Of a stretch of 53,757 bases of DNA, positions 29,691-37,877 are shown piece after piece. A program made the translations under genes and the position numbers. Where the stretch lies: contig CAZEMH010000001.1 in NCBI GenBank assembly GCA_964513365.1, positions 1-53,757 of the forward strand, read 5' to 3'. The number at the start of each line of letters is the position of its first letter. The first letter of the stretch is position 1. The notes under the pieces are model-generated. The model was not told where the DNA came from, did not search any database, and saw nothing but the letters and a program-made list of their open reading frames with translations. This stretch comes from DAOVIY01 sp964513365 (GTDB lineage Bacteria > Patescibacteriota > Minisyncoccia > UBA6257).

Positions 29691-30260
29691 TTAATAGCCC
29701 GAAATAATACAAACCCCTGTATCTAATGCTTCTTGCAAAGGATTTTCTACCTCTTTACCATCTATGGTATATTTTGTCTCTGGCTCACTTCCCAAATTTA
29801 TATTCATTTCAAATTCAGAAGATTCTGCAGCTACAAGATCCTTGTAATACTGGGCAGCAGCCTTTCTTAAACTTTCTGTATATTTACATTCCATTTGCCC
29901 ACCATTAGGCATCTGCTCAACATAATTACATTTTCCATCAATTATTCCTAAAACCTCTCTCTCCATAGCCTCACCAGTAAATGGATGAATGAATTGACAT
30001 TTATATTTTGTACAGGAATTTAACATATCAGGAAAAGCGTCACAATTAGCTGCTAATTGCATTTCTTGGTTTATAGGTGCAGATGTTGACGAAGTCTCAA
30101 CTGTTTCCTCATTCTTTTCTGTCGCTATCATATCTTTGGATGCTATTTCTAATGGTTCAATTGTTCTTGGTCCTGCTAATTTTTCATAAATCATAAGCGA
30201 GGCAAAAATTCCAATAATAATAATCAAAACAGCTATGATTGTAATATATTTTTTATCCAT
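29691..30260 (-). CDS. single-TM, Cys-containing envelope protein of unknown function
   Basis: A 189-residue protein. It starts MDKKYITIIAVLIIIIGIFASLMIYEKL, a TM anchor at about 6-26, followed by a Thr/Ser/Glu linker. The outer part has about six cysteines: NCDAFPDMLNSCTKYKCQF, GKCNYVEQMPNGGQMECKY and a final GVCIISGY, suggesting disulfides outside the membrane. No lipobox or enzyme motif is seen. The first 4 codons and the 15-20 bases before them closely match those of the SIMPL gene downstream. It lies between tpiA (4 bp away) and the assembly gap. Confidence 0.75.
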   Translation of the reverse strand: MDKKYITIIAVLIIIIGIFASLMIYEKLAGPRTIEPLEIASKDMIATEKNEETVETSSTSAPINQEMQLAANCDAFPDMLNSCTKYKCQFIHPFTGEAMEREVLGIIDGKCNYVEQMPNGGQMECKYTESLRKAAAQYYKDLVAAESSEFEMNINLGSEPETKYTIDGKEVENPLQEALDTGVCIISGY

Positions 30261-30264
30261 AATT

Positions 30265-31044
30265 TTATTTTTTTATTATTTTTGCAAAAAGTTTTTTAAG
30301 TTCTATTTTATTTGTACTTGTTCGACCGACTAAAACTCCATTAATTTCTTTTAATGATAGAAAAGAAGAAATATTTTGTGAATCTACTGAACCGCCGTAC
30401 AGAATACGTATACTTTTCGCTATCTTTTCTGAAAATCGTCTGGCAAGCCAAAAACGAATAAGACTAATTGTTTTTTCAATTTCTTTCGGATCTTCCAATT
30501 CTTTTGGCTGATTAGTGCTAATAGCCCAAACTGGTTCATAGGCAACAATCAAATCTGTGGATTTTTCGATAATAATGCCTCTCATAGCATAATTTAATTG
30601 TTCAAAAAGAATTTTTTTTATCTGAAAAGATGAAGATGAATCCCCCTTTTTTCTGTTTTTTTCTCCAACACAAAGAATTGGAGTTAAATCATTGCTTAGG
30701 CACGCCTTTATTTTAGAATTAATTATTTCATTAGTTTCATTAAAATATTCCCGCCTTTCAGAATGCCCAACAATAATATATTCTACACCCAATGATTTTA
30801 ACATCTTAGGTGAAATTTCTCCAGTAGCGGAATTACGATTAAACCAAAAAACATCTTGAGCCCCTAAAACGCATTCCTTTTGAAAAACATTTGACGCTTC
30901 TGTCAAATAAATAGAAGGTGGCACTATAATTATTTTATTTGGTTTAGCCTTTGAAGCAAGCTTTTTAAAAATTCGAAAAATCTCTTTTGCTTCTATAAGA
31001 GACGCTGGCGCCATTTTAAAATTAAAAACAATAAATTTATTCAT
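30265..31044 (-). CDS. tpiA: triosephosphate isomerase
   Basis: A 259-residue TIM. Catalytic residues: N/K in FIVFNFKMAPAS (about 3-14; the usual form is GNWKMN, here NFKM), His in IIVGHSERREYFNETNEIIN, and Glu in IVAYEPVWAIST. The phosphate loop is ILYGGSVDSQNI..NGVLVGRTS. The N-terminal change is conservative, since Asn and Lys are kept. It overlaps the upstream transporter-like gene by 4 bp. Confidence 0.95.
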   Translation of the reverse strand: MNKFIVFNFKMAPASLIEAKEIFRIFKKLASKAKPNKIIIVPPSIYLTEASNVFQKECVLGAQDVFWFNRNSATGEISPKMLKSLGVEYIIVGHSERREYFNETNEIINSKIKACLSNDLTPILCVGEKNRKKGDSSSSFQIKKILFEQLNYAMRGIIIEKSTDLIVAYEPVWAISTNQPKELEDPKEIEKTISLIRFWLARRFSEKIAKSIRILYGGSVDSQNISSFLSLKEINGVLVGRTSTNKIELKKLFAKIIKK

Positions 31045-31499
31045 GAAGATATATTTATACCTAAAAGAGTTAAAATTGTAACCAAGGTTCCAGCAAAAAG
31101 GGCCCCTAAACTAATCAACCAAAAAGCATTTTTATATTTAACACCAAACAAGAATGCTGCGATTGAACCAGTCCAAACTCCTGTAAAGGGCAAAGGAATC
31201 GCGACAAATGCCACTAATGCCCATTTTCCCCATTTATTAAAACTATTTTCTGTCTTTTTTCTGGTTCTTTCAAAAAGCCAGTTAAAAAAACGATTAAAAA
31301 AAACAAATTGCTTGCTTAAATAACCAGATAATTTATCTAAAAACCAAATTATTGGAATAATTGGTAAAATATTCCCAATTAAACTTAGAATTAACGCTTT
31401 TGGCCAAGCAAAATTAAAAATTCCCATAGCCACAGGAATTGCCCCTCGCAATTCAACTATGGGAGAACCGGCAATAATAATAGTCCAAAGTTCATTCAT
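31041..31499 (-). CDS. small multidrug-export-like (COG2426) membrane protein
   Basis: A 152-residue membrane protein with about four TM segments. SPIVELRGAIPVAMGIFNFAW (about 12-32) and the later WALVAFVAIPLPFTGVWTGSIAAFLFG (about 92-118) are the signature pair of the sm_multidrug_ex family, related to DedA-type proteins by their inverted-repeat layout. The transport substrate is unknown, and the name comes from early annotation only. It overlaps tpiA by 4 bp. Confidence 0.85.
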   Translation of the reverse strand: MNELWTIIIAGSPIVELRGAIPVAMGIFNFAWPKALILSLIGNILPIIPIIWFLDKLSGYLSKQFVFFNRFFNWLFERTRKKTENSFNKWGKWALVAFVAIPLPFTGVWTGSIAAFLFGVKYKNAFWLISLGALFAGTLVTILTLLGINISS

Positions 31500-31535
31500 A
31501 TCATTTTAATTATAACAAAATTCAAACAAATAAAA

Positions 31536-31569
31536 AACCCTCACACCTATCTCCATAAGTATGAGGGTT
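31536..31569 (-). terminator. intrinsic terminator after the 92-aa membrane-protein gene
   Basis: AACCCTCA / TGAGGGTT (31562-31569 with 31536-31543) with an 18-base loop, followed on the minus strand by T6. It lies 6 bp after the stop at 31576. Confidence 0.8.
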
Positions 31570-31575
31570 CATTCT

Positions 31576-31854
31576 TTATTCTACCGCTTGTTCTTTTGAA
31601 TCATTTTCTACTTCATTTTCATAATCAATCAATATCCAATTTACTAATTTTATCACCAACCAAATAAGTATAAAGCCACCAATTGCAGAAAGAACGCTCA
31701 AGCATTCATATCCTCTTATTATAATTCCATAATAGACTATCCCAGATTTTTCAGAAATAATCATTATCTCGCGTCCAATCTTAGTGATAATAAGAAAACA
31801 AAAATAACCAATAACTATAAGCGATGATGTTTTCATTACTACTCTCTTCAACAT
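31576..31854 (-). CDS. two-TM hypothetical protein with strong SD
   Basis: A 92-residue membrane protein with two helices (about 9-25 and 50-74) and an acidic C-terminal tail (NEVENDSKEQAVE). No family is recognised. AAGGAGGTG lies about 9 bases before the ATG; this and the gene at 16858 have the clearest Shine-Dalgarno sites of the window. The SD lies inside the 3' end of a 53-codon ORF that overlaps the start by 7 bp, so its translation may be coupled or reinitiated. It is followed by its own terminator. Confidence 0.7.
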   Translation of the reverse strand: MLKRVVMKTSSLIVIGYFCFLIITKIGREIMIISEKSGIVYYGIIIRGYECLSVLSAIGGFILIWLVIKLVNWILIDYENEVENDSKEQAVE

Positions 31855-32009
31855 CTAAATTTCACCTCCTTAAATATAAATTTTAATTTAACAACTTTTT
31901 TATTTCCATCACATACTAACGAAAACGCTTTCTTAGAAAACAATTGAGCTTCCTTTACACTCATCCGCCAATAAGGAATTTCAACACTGAATACATATAT
32001 TTTTCTCAT
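31848..32009 (-). CDS. 53-aa small ORF upstream of the two-TM gene
   Basis: An ATG-to-TGA frame of 53 codons that starts MRKIYVFSVEIPYWRMSVKE and ends KFIFKEVKFRC. GAAGGA lies 9 bases before the ATG. It is a basic protein with no TM segment. It fills most of the 285-bp gap between map and the two-TM gene and ends 7 bp inside the latter. Real translation is suggested by the SD-like site, the coupling and the non-random protein, but no homologue is recognised. Confidence 0.5.
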   Translation of the reverse strand: MRKIYVFSVEIPYWRMSVKEAQLFSKKAFSLVCDGNKKVVKLKFIFKEVKFRC

Positions 32010-32069
32010 TTTTCTAATCCTTCTTTTCTATATTTTTATTTTATATTTTTATATTTTTCAAAGAACAAA

Positions 32070-32091
32070 AAATGTCTTTCTCAAGACATTT
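32070..32091 (-). terminator. terminator after map (end of the ribosomal cluster)
   Basis: AAATGTCTT / AAGACATTT (9 bp) with a GAGA loop on the minus strand, then T6. It closes the secY-adk-map transcript about 50 bp after the map stop. Confidence 0.8.
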
Positions 32092-32093
32092 AT

Positions 32094-32122
32094 ATGTTAC
32101 CACATTAACACCAAAAAGTCAA
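32094..32122 (-). promoter_or_regulatory. promoter of the 53-aa/92-aa gene pair
   Basis: TTGACT (32117-32122), 17-bp spacer, TAACAT (32094-32099) on the minus strand. The predicted start near 32087 lies inside the 5' arm of the map terminator. New transcripts therefore lack the full hairpin while read-through transcripts meet it. Confidence 0.55.
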
Positions 32123-32139
32123 TCAAAATCTCCTTAGCT

Positions 32140-32901
32140 TTACGCAGTAATCACTATTGGGCCTTTTTTTGTAATCGCTATTGTATGTTCAAAATGACAA
32201 GCCACTCTTCCATTAGCAGTCACAAAACTACCATCTTTCTCTTCTTTTACAGTTCCATCATCAAAAGTCACCATTGGCTCTATTGCTATAACCATTCCCT
32301 CTTCTAACTTTATTCCCTGATGCGGCGTTCCATAATTATAAACAACAGGATCTTCGTGCGGAGAATATCCAACACCATGACCAACTAAACCTTTTACAAC
32401 AACAAATCCTTGTTTTTCTACGCATTTTTGAATAGCATAACCAACATCACCTAATGTATTATTTACCTTTGACGCCTTTATTGCTTGTGATAAAGACTCT
32501 TTTGTTGTTTTTATTAATTTCTTATAAATTGGTTTTATTTCCCCTACTCCTACTGTTATCGCCATATCAGTAAATAATCCTTTATATTCCATACCTATAT
32601 CTAAAGAAATAATATCACCTTGTTTTAAAATTTTTTCCTCTGAAGGAACCCCATGAACCACAGTTGCGTTTATTGAAGTACATAATGTAGCTGGAAATGG
32701 CTTATCAGCAAAACTTGGTTGATAATTTAAAAAAGAGGGCTTGCCCCCGTATTCACTAATAAGATTAAAAGCTAATTTATCCAAGTCAGCAGTAGATATT
32801 CCTGGCTTAACAGCTTGGGTTGTTTTTTTTAAAATCAATGCCAATTTTTTCCCACCTTCTCGTAAAATCTTAATATCTTCGGCGGTTTTAAAATAGATCA
32901 C
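32140..32901 (-). CDS. map: methionine aminopeptidase, type I
   Basis: A 253-residue MetAP removing the initiator Met. Metal ligands: D in SLDIGMEYKGLFTDMAIT (both Asp), His in VGHGVGYSPHEDP, Glu in IAIEPMVT and Glu in CHFEHTIAIT. His in NATVVHGVPS is the substrate-binding one. It has no N-terminal zinc finger. It is the last gene of the S10/spc cluster, overlapping adk by 4 bp. The usual infA-rpmJ-rpsM-rpsK-rpsD-rpoA-rplQ block does not follow. Confidence 0.96.
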   Translation of the reverse strand: MIYFKTAEDIKILREGGKKLALILKKTTQAVKPGISTADLDKLAFNLISEYGGKPSFLNYQPSFADKPFPATLCTSINATVVHGVPSEEKILKQGDIISLDIGMEYKGLFTDMAITVGVGEIKPIYKKLIKTTKESLSQAIKASKVNNTLGDVGYAIQKCVEKQGFVVVKGLVGHGVGYSPHEDPVVYNYGTPHQGIKLEEGMVIAIEPMVTFDDGTVKEEKDGSFVTANGRVACHFEHTIAITKKGPIVITA

Positions 32902-33542
32902 AATAATTTTTTAAGAATTCTTTTATGGATTTGTTCAACAGAACCTTCTCCATTAACTTCTACTACGATCTTTTTCTTACGAAAATAATTGATTACAGGT
33001 AAAATTTTCTTTTGGAAGAATAACATTCTATTTTTAATTGCTTTTGGATAATCATCTTTCCGACGGATTAATTTTCCTCCGCAATGAGAACAATTTTTTA
33101 AATTAGGAGTAAAATTCAAAGAAAACTCTTTCCCGCATTTAGAACAAATTCTGCGAGCTAATAATCTCTGCGTTACTTCTTTTATTGATGTTTGTAAATA
33201 AACAACTTTAAAATTTTTACGCCCAAGCCAAGAAAAAACTTCTTCTAAAATCTTTGCCTCTTCCAATTGACGCGGACTTCCTTCCATAATTATTCCTTTT
33301 TTTGAAGGAATTTTTAAAAGTTTATCCAGCCAACAATAAATTACCAGCCAAATTGGAACTAATTTTCCATGAGTAATTGTTTGAGAAACAGTTTTACCAA
33401 ATTTATCTTTTCTTTTTGCTAATTTTCTCAAAATATCACCTGTATCTATATTCATTAAGGAAAATCTTTTCATTAATAATTCTGCCTGTGTGCCTTTTCC
33501 AGAACCAGAGCGTCCTAAAAAAATAATATTATGAGATTTCAT
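32898..33542 (-). CDS. adk: adenylate kinase
   Basis: A 214-residue adenylate kinase (AMP + ATP to 2 ADP). The P-loop is FLGRSGSGKGTQAE (about 8-21; G-R-S where GPPGAGKGT is common), the AMP site is NIDTGDILR, and EGSPRQLEEA replaces the usual DGFPR. The LID has a four-cysteine zinc site, CSKCGKEF..NCSHCGGKL. These changes are within what is seen in CPR homologues. It overlaps secY by 14 bp and map by 4 bp. Confidence 0.93.
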   Translation of the reverse strand: MKSHNIIFLGRSGSGKGTQAELLMKRFSLMNIDTGDILRKLAKRKDKFGKTVSQTITHGKLVPIWLVIYCWLDKLLKIPSKKGIIMEGSPRQLEEAKILEEVFSWLGRKNFKVVYLQTSIKEVTQRLLARRICSKCGKEFSLNFTPNLKNCSHCGGKLIRRKDDYPKAIKNRMLFFQKKILPVINYFRKKKIVVEVNGEGSVEQIHKRILKKLL

Positions 33543-34800
33543 ATTCGCGCATTATTAATTGAGCTTCTATTGTATCCATAGTTTCTATTGCTACACTTAC
33601 CATAATCAAAATTGAAGTTCCTCCAATAGCAAAAGTAGTAATACCTGTAAATTGCTGCATAATTATTGGAAGAATTGCTATCATTCCCAAAAAAAGAGCC
33701 CCAAAAAGAGTTATTTTATTACTGGTATTGACAAGATATTTAGAAGTTGTTTGGCCAGGCCTATAGCCAGGCACAAATCCGCCTCTTTTTTGTAAGTTCT
33801 CAGCAATAGTCTCAGGATTAAAAGTAATTGTTGTATAGAAAAAAGTAAACAAAACAACTAAACCAAAATAGCAAACCAGATAAATTAAAGATTGTTGGTT
33901 AAACCCTTGCAAAAAGAGAGCCATCTTAAGCATAAACGGACTTTGTGAATTCGCTAAAAACTGACTAATCATTTGCGGAAACATCAAAATAGAAAGAGCA
34001 AAAATAATAGGAATTACGCCAGCTTGGTTGATTTTTAATGGTAAATACGTAGAAGCCCCTCCATAAATCTTTGTTCCGCGCACTTGCTTAGCATAACTCA
34101 CGGGAATTCTTCTTTCTCCTCTAGAAATAAAAACAACCCCTATAATCATTAAAAGCGCTATTGCAAAAAAAGCTATCATATTAGGAATTCTTGTAGGGTC
34201 TGTACTAATTACTGTCTGCATAATCTGACGCGGAAAACCTATAACGATACCCGTAAAAATTATTAAAGAAATTCCATTGCCTAATTTCTGTTCTGTTATC
34301 AACTCGCCAATCCACATTAAAAATACTGAAGCTGTGGTAACAATAATAATATCTCTTATCAAGTCAATTGGATTAGCAAAAACAATTACACCTTGCCTGC
34401 TTAACAAATTCAAAAAACCAAATCCCTGCAAAGCTGCTAGAGGAATCGTTAATAAACGAGAATACTGCATAAATTTTGCTCTTTCTTTATCAGTTCCTTC
34501 GCTGAGCATTTCTTTCAAAGCAGGAAAAACCATTGTAAGAAGCTGCATTATAATAGAAGCTGTAATAAAAGGGCCAACACCAAGCAAAGCAATTGAAATA
34601 TTCTTAAAAGCTCCACCTGTAAAAACATTAAAAAGTCCAAATATCTGGTTAGAAGTAAGAAAGACTTGCAATTGTTCTCTGTCAACATTTGGCAAAGGAA
34701 TAGTAGCCATTATTCGAAAAACAACCAAAAGCAATAAAATTATAAATACTTTTTTTCTTAAATCTGGCGTTTTTAATAAAGCTAAAAGATTTTTAAACAT
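33529..34800 (-). CDS. secY: preprotein translocase subunit SecY
   Basis: A 423-residue polytopic channel of the Sec translocon with about 10 TM helices. It starts in the normal way with LLKTPDLRKKVFIILLLLVVFRIMATIPLPNVD, and has the plug-region GGAFKNISIALLGVGPFITASIIMQLL, GERRIPVSYAKQVRG, and the C-terminal TMDTIEAQLIMREYE. Length and topology are usual. It follows rplO by 6 bp. secE/secG are not in the window. Confidence 0.96.
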   Translation of the reverse strand: MFKNLLALLKTPDLRKKVFIILLLLVVFRIMATIPLPNVDREQLQVFLTSNQIFGLFNVFTGGAFKNISIALLGVGPFITASIIMQLLTMVFPALKEMLSEGTDKERAKFMQYSRLLTIPLAALQGFGFLNLLSRQGVIVFANPIDLIRDIIIVTTASVFLMWIGELITEQKLGNGISLIIFTGIVIGFPRQIMQTVISTDPTRIPNMIAFFAIALLMIIGVVFISRGERRIPVSYAKQVRGTKIYGGASTYLPLKINQAGVIPIIFALSILMFPQMISQFLANSQSPFMLKMALFLQGFNQQSLIYLVCYFGLVVLFTFFYTTITFNPETIAENLQKRGGFVPGYRPGQTTSKYLVNTSNKITLFGALFLGMIAILPIIMQQFTGITTFAIGGTSILIMVSVAIETMDTIEAQLIMREYEIS

Positions 34801-34806
34801 ATAAAT

Positions 34807-35250
34807 TTATTTAATTTTTAGATCTATTTTCCCTCCAGCTTTTTCAACTGCTTCTTTTACTTTTTCAGAAACTGAACAATTTTTAATAATATATTTTTTA
34901 GACAAAGGGGTGCTGCCTAAAATTTTAACCGGATAAAACTCACTTTTTTTACTTCTTATTAAGCCTGCCTTCTTTAACTTTTTTAAAGTAATAATGCCTC
35001 CATTAGGAAAAACCTTTGCAATCTCTTCTAATTGTATTGCTAAGGTTTTCTTTTTCAAACTATTAAAAAGAACCCCGCGTCTTTTAGGAAATTTTAATAT
35101 CATCTCTCTTAGCTGAGGTTTTATCTTTGATCCAGCTCTTGATTTCTGTCCTTTTATACCTCTCCCTGAATAAGTACCTCTTTTGCCGCCTCTGCCAACT
35201 TTCCTTTTTTTTGATGATTTATTGTTTGGTCTCAACTGATGAATTTGCAT
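34807..35250 (-). CDS. rplO: 50S ribosomal protein L15
   Basis: A 147-residue L15. It starts MQIHQLRPNNKSSKKRKVGRGGKRGTYSGRGIKGQKSRAG, the Gly/Arg-rich extension that threads into 23S rRNA, and ends with the globular VKEAVEKAGGKIDL. It lies 6 bp after rpsE. The gene for L30, which separates rpsE and rplO in most bacteria, is absent. Confidence 0.96.
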   Translation of the reverse strand: MQIHQLRPNNKSSKKRKVGRGGKRGTYSGRGIKGQKSRAGSKIKPQLREMILKFPKRRGVLFNSLKKKTLAIQLEEIAKVFPNGGIITLKKLKKAGLIRSKKSEFYPVKILGSTPLSKKYIIKNCSVSEKVKEAVEKAGGKIDLKIK

Positions 35251-35256
35251 AATCCT

Positions 35257-35778
35257 TTATTTCTTATTCTTTATTTCTGGTTTTTCTTCTTTAATATTTT
35301 TATTAAAAGAATCTTTTAATTTAGAAAGGGCAATAATAGTCACCCTGGCATTATTGATAGCATTACTGCTTGAACTTAAAATCTTAGCATTTGCATTTGA
35401 AATATTAGCTAATTTTAATACGGTTCGCACTGCCCCACCAGCCCTAACGCCTTTCCCTTTTTTGGCTGGCTTTATAATCACTTTTGATGCTTTATATTTT
35501 GCCGTTACTTCATGCGGAATAGTTTCATTAACAACTGGAACAGTGATAAGATTCTTTTTTGCTTTATTGCTTGCTTTTTGAATTGCTTGAGCCACATCCT
35601 TGCCTTTGCATACCCCAACACCAACTTCATGCTTGTCCTTAGACCTGCTGCCAATTACCAATGTAGCCCGAAAACTTAAACGTTTTCCTCCTGCCACTAC
35701 TCGAGTCACACGAGCAATATCTAAAAGATTCTCTTCATATTCACTTTTATTGATTTTCGGTTTTCTATTAAATGCCAT
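35257..35778 (-). CDS. rpsE: 30S ribosomal protein S5
   Basis: A 173-residue S5. The dsRBD-like N-terminal part has LLDIARVTRVVAGGKRLSFRATLVIG with the usual basic loop; the C-terminal S5 fold has ETIPHEVTAKYKASKVIIKPAKKGKGVRAGGAVRTVL. The ATG at 35778 is preferred over one at 35823, because it gives the typical start MAFNRKPK and falls 13 bp after the rplR stop instead of inside it. It has a Lys/Glu-rich tail. Confidence 0.94.
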   Translation of the reverse strand: MAFNRKPKINKSEYEENLLDIARVTRVVAGGKRLSFRATLVIGSRSKDKHEVGVGVCKGKDVAQAIQKASNKAKKNLITVPVVNETIPHEVTAKYKASKVIIKPAKKGKGVRAGGAVRTVLKLANISNANAKILSSSSNAINNARVTIIALSKLKDSFNKNIKEEKPEIKNKK

Positions 35779-35791
35779 AGTTATTACAAAA

Positions 35792-36148
35792 TTAAAACTG
35801 TAAACCTTGCTTTCTAGCTTCATCAGCTAAAGTTTTTACACGACCATGATACCTAAACCCTCCTCTATCAAAAACAACTGTCTGTATTTTTTTATCTTTT
35901 GCCTTTTTTGCTATTAATTCTCCGACTTTTTGCGCTAAATTAATTTTCTTATCTTTTTTTGAATCTTTAATTTCTAAATCAGAAGCTGAAACAAGAGTAA
36001 ATCCCTTTTCATCATTAATAACCTGGGCATAAATATGCTTATTGGACTTAAATACACAAAGACGAGGTCTTTTTTCTGTCCCATAAATTTTCGCTCTTAC
36101 CTTTCTATGTCTTTTTTGTTTTTGTTCTTTTTTTCTGTTTTTACTCAT
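35792..36148 (-). CDS. rplR: 50S ribosomal protein L18
   Basis: A 118-residue L18, the 5S rRNA-binding protein. Family segments are RHRKVRAKIYGTEKRPRLCVFKSNKHIYAQVINDEKG, VGELIAKKAKDKKIQTVVFDRGGFRYHGRVKTLADEARKQGL. The N-terminus is short and basic. 17 bp after rplF. Confidence 0.96.
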   Translation of the reverse strand: MSKNRKKEQKQKRHRKVRAKIYGTEKRPRLCVFKSNKHIYAQVINDEKGFTLVSASDLEIKDSKKDKKINLAQKVGELIAKKAKDKKIQTVVFDRGGFRYHGRVKTLADEARKQGLQF

Positions 36149-36165
36149 TGATTCTTTTAATTTAT

Positions 36166-36714
36166 TTAAGCAGTAGTTGCTACTTTCTTACCTGCTTTTC
36201 TTAATACTTTTTCACCAACATAACGAACCCCTTTTCCTTTGTAGGGTTCAACAGGCCTTTTGAATTTTATTAACGAAGCAAATTGTCCGACTTTTTCTTT
36301 TGAAATACCGTTAATAGTAATTATATTTTTTTCTACTTTTACATCTAAGTTCTCCGGAATTGAAAGAATAATAGGGTGGCTATGCCCTAATTTAAGGTTT
36401 AAATTAGAGCCGTCAAGAGCAGCTTTAAAACCTACCCCCTGAATTTCTAGCTGTTTTTCAAATCCTTTTTCAACTCCTGTTATAAGATTATTAATTAATG
36501 CTCTTAAAGTTCCCCACTGAGCAGAAGTGTCTTTTTTTTGTTTTTCTGGGATAGGAATAACTGATAAAATATTGTCTTTAATATCGATTTTAAAACCATC
36601 TTTAACTATTAAAAAATCTTCACCTTTAGGGCCTTTGGCTTTTAACTTGTTTCCTTCCAAAATTATTTCAACTGAATTTGGAATATTAATTTCTTTTTTA
36701 CCTATACGAGACAT
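36166..36714 (-). CDS. rplF: 50S ribosomal protein L6
   Basis: A 182-residue L6 near the factor-binding site. It starts MSRIGKKEINIPNSVEI, has two repeated L6 folds, and ends with the signature PVEPYKGKGVRYVGEKVLRKAGK. The length is normal. Confidence 0.96.
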   Translation of the reverse strand: MSRIGKKEINIPNSVEIILEGNKLKAKGPKGEDFLIVKDGFKIDIKDNILSVIPIPEKQKKDTSAQWGTLRALINNLITGVEKGFEKQLEIQGVGFKAALDGSNLNLKLGHSHPIILSIPENLDVKVEKNIITINGISKEKVGQFASLIKFKRPVEPYKGKGVRYVGEKVLRKAGKKVATTA

Positions 36715-36727
36715 AATTAAAATTTAA

Positions 36728-37120
36728 TTACCATATTTCTAATAAAACTTCTCCGCCAACATTTAATTTCTTGGCTTCTTTATCAGAAAGAATACCTTTT
36801 GGAGTTGATAGTATTCTTATACCCAAACCTTTCTTAAAAAACCAAATATCTTTCGCTTGAATATATACACGATTTGACGACTTAGAGACTCTTTTTAATT
36901 CAGAAATTCTTGGAAGTCCTTTTTCGTCATATTTGAGTATTATTTCAATAAATTTTTTATTTTTCTTCTTTGTTTTATTAATCTCTTTAATAAAACCATT
37001 TTTTAATAAAACATTTAAAATTTCCCATTTTATTTTTGAATAAGGAAAAATAACAGTTTTCTTTTTAACTGCTTGGGTATTTCGTATTCTTGTTAACATA
37101 TCTGCAATAGGATCTGTCAT
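36728..37120 (-). CDS. rpsH: 30S ribosomal protein S8
   Basis: A 130-residue S8, an early 16S binder. It starts TDPIADMLTRIRNTQAVKKKTVIFPYSKIK, and ends with the signature ILSTPKGILSDKEAKKLNVGGEVLLEIW. 13 bp before rplF. Confidence 0.96.
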   Translation of the reverse strand: MTDPIADMLTRIRNTQAVKKKTVIFPYSKIKWEILNVLLKNGFIKEINKTKKKNKKFIEIILKYDEKGLPRISELKRVSKSSNRVYIQAKDIWFFKKGLGIRILSTPKGILSDKEAKKLNVGGEVLLEIW

Positions 37121-37142
37121 AATATAATTTAAAATAATGAAT

Positions 37143-37328
37143 TTACCAACTTGATTTTTTTATTCCAGGTATTTTTCCAGTTGAGGCTAACTCCCTAAAG
37201 CATATACGACAAAGACCAAAATCTCTCATGTATCCTGCCTTTCTTCCGCAACGCCAACAACGCCTCACAATTCGTGAAGAATACTTAGGAGTTTTTTTTG
37301 ATCTTGCTATTACTGATTTTTTCGCCAT
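37143..37328 (-). CDS. rpsN: 30S ribosomal protein S14, zinc type
   Basis: A 61-residue short S14 of the zinc-ribbon form. The two pairs CWRCGR and CRICF supply four Cys ligands; RDFGLCRICFRELASTGKIPGIKKSSW is the family C-terminus. It overlaps the 3' end of rplE by 19 bp. No zinc-free S14 is in the window. Confidence 0.96.
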   Translation of the reverse strand: MAKKSVIARSKKTPKYSSRIVRRCWRCGRKAGYMRDFGLCRICFRELASTGKIPGIKKSSW

Positions 37329-37873
37329 AAAGGAAAATCTAATAATTGATATAATTTTATTGATTGCTCTCTGTTTTTTGTATTTGTCACAAAAGTAATC
37401 TCTAATCCAAAAGGATGAATATTTTGTATATCTTCTGTTTCTGGAAAAACATTACATTCTTTTATACCATAATTTAAATTTCCAGCCTCGTCAATATTTT
37501 TTAGAGGAATCCCCCAAAAATCTCTGACCCTAGGAAGGACTATGTTAACAAATTTATAAATAAAATCTTCCATTCTCTTGCCTCTTAAAGTAACTTTTAA
37601 ACCAATGGGCATTCCTTCTCTTGTTTTAAAACTTGCAATAGATTTTTTTGCAGGCCTCACAGATGGTTTTTGGCCTGTAATCATTGCTAAAATATCAGAA
37701 ATTTTTTTAATCAATTCTGTATTATTTTTAGAGCTAGTAGATAATCGACCTATTCCTATATTAATTACTACTTTTGTAATTTTTGGAACTCCAAAATCAT
37801 TACCAATATGGTATTCTTTTTTCATTTCAGGAATTACTATTTTTTTAACTTGTTCTTTGTAAGAAAATTTCAT
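37310..37873 (-). CDS. rplE: 50S ribosomal protein L5
   Basis: A 187-residue L5 that contacts 5S rRNA and P-site tRNA. Family segments: VPKITKVVINIGIGRL, GQKPSVRPAKKSIASFKTREGMPIGLKVTLRGKRM and GLEITFVT. The ATG at 37873 is chosen over an upstream GTG at 37897: it gives the usual start length and falls 4 bp after the rplX stop instead of 20 bp inside that gene. Confidence 0.94.
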   Translation of the reverse strand: MKFSYKEQVKKIVIPEMKKEYHIGNDFGVPKITKVVINIGIGRLSTSSKNNTELIKKISDILAMITGQKPSVRPAKKSIASFKTREGMPIGLKVTLRGKRMEDFIYKFVNIVLPRVRDFWGIPLKNIDEAGNLNYGIKECNVFPETEDIQNIHPFGLEITFVTNTKNREQSIKLYQLLDFPLWRKNQ

Positions 37874-37877
37874 AAAT

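Noticed and set aside
32070..32122. Fifth member of the hairpin-RNA family (promoter followed by a terminator hairpin)
   Set aside because: The spacer, outer stem and CUUG loop are missing and the start falls inside the hairpin, so the terminator belongs to map.
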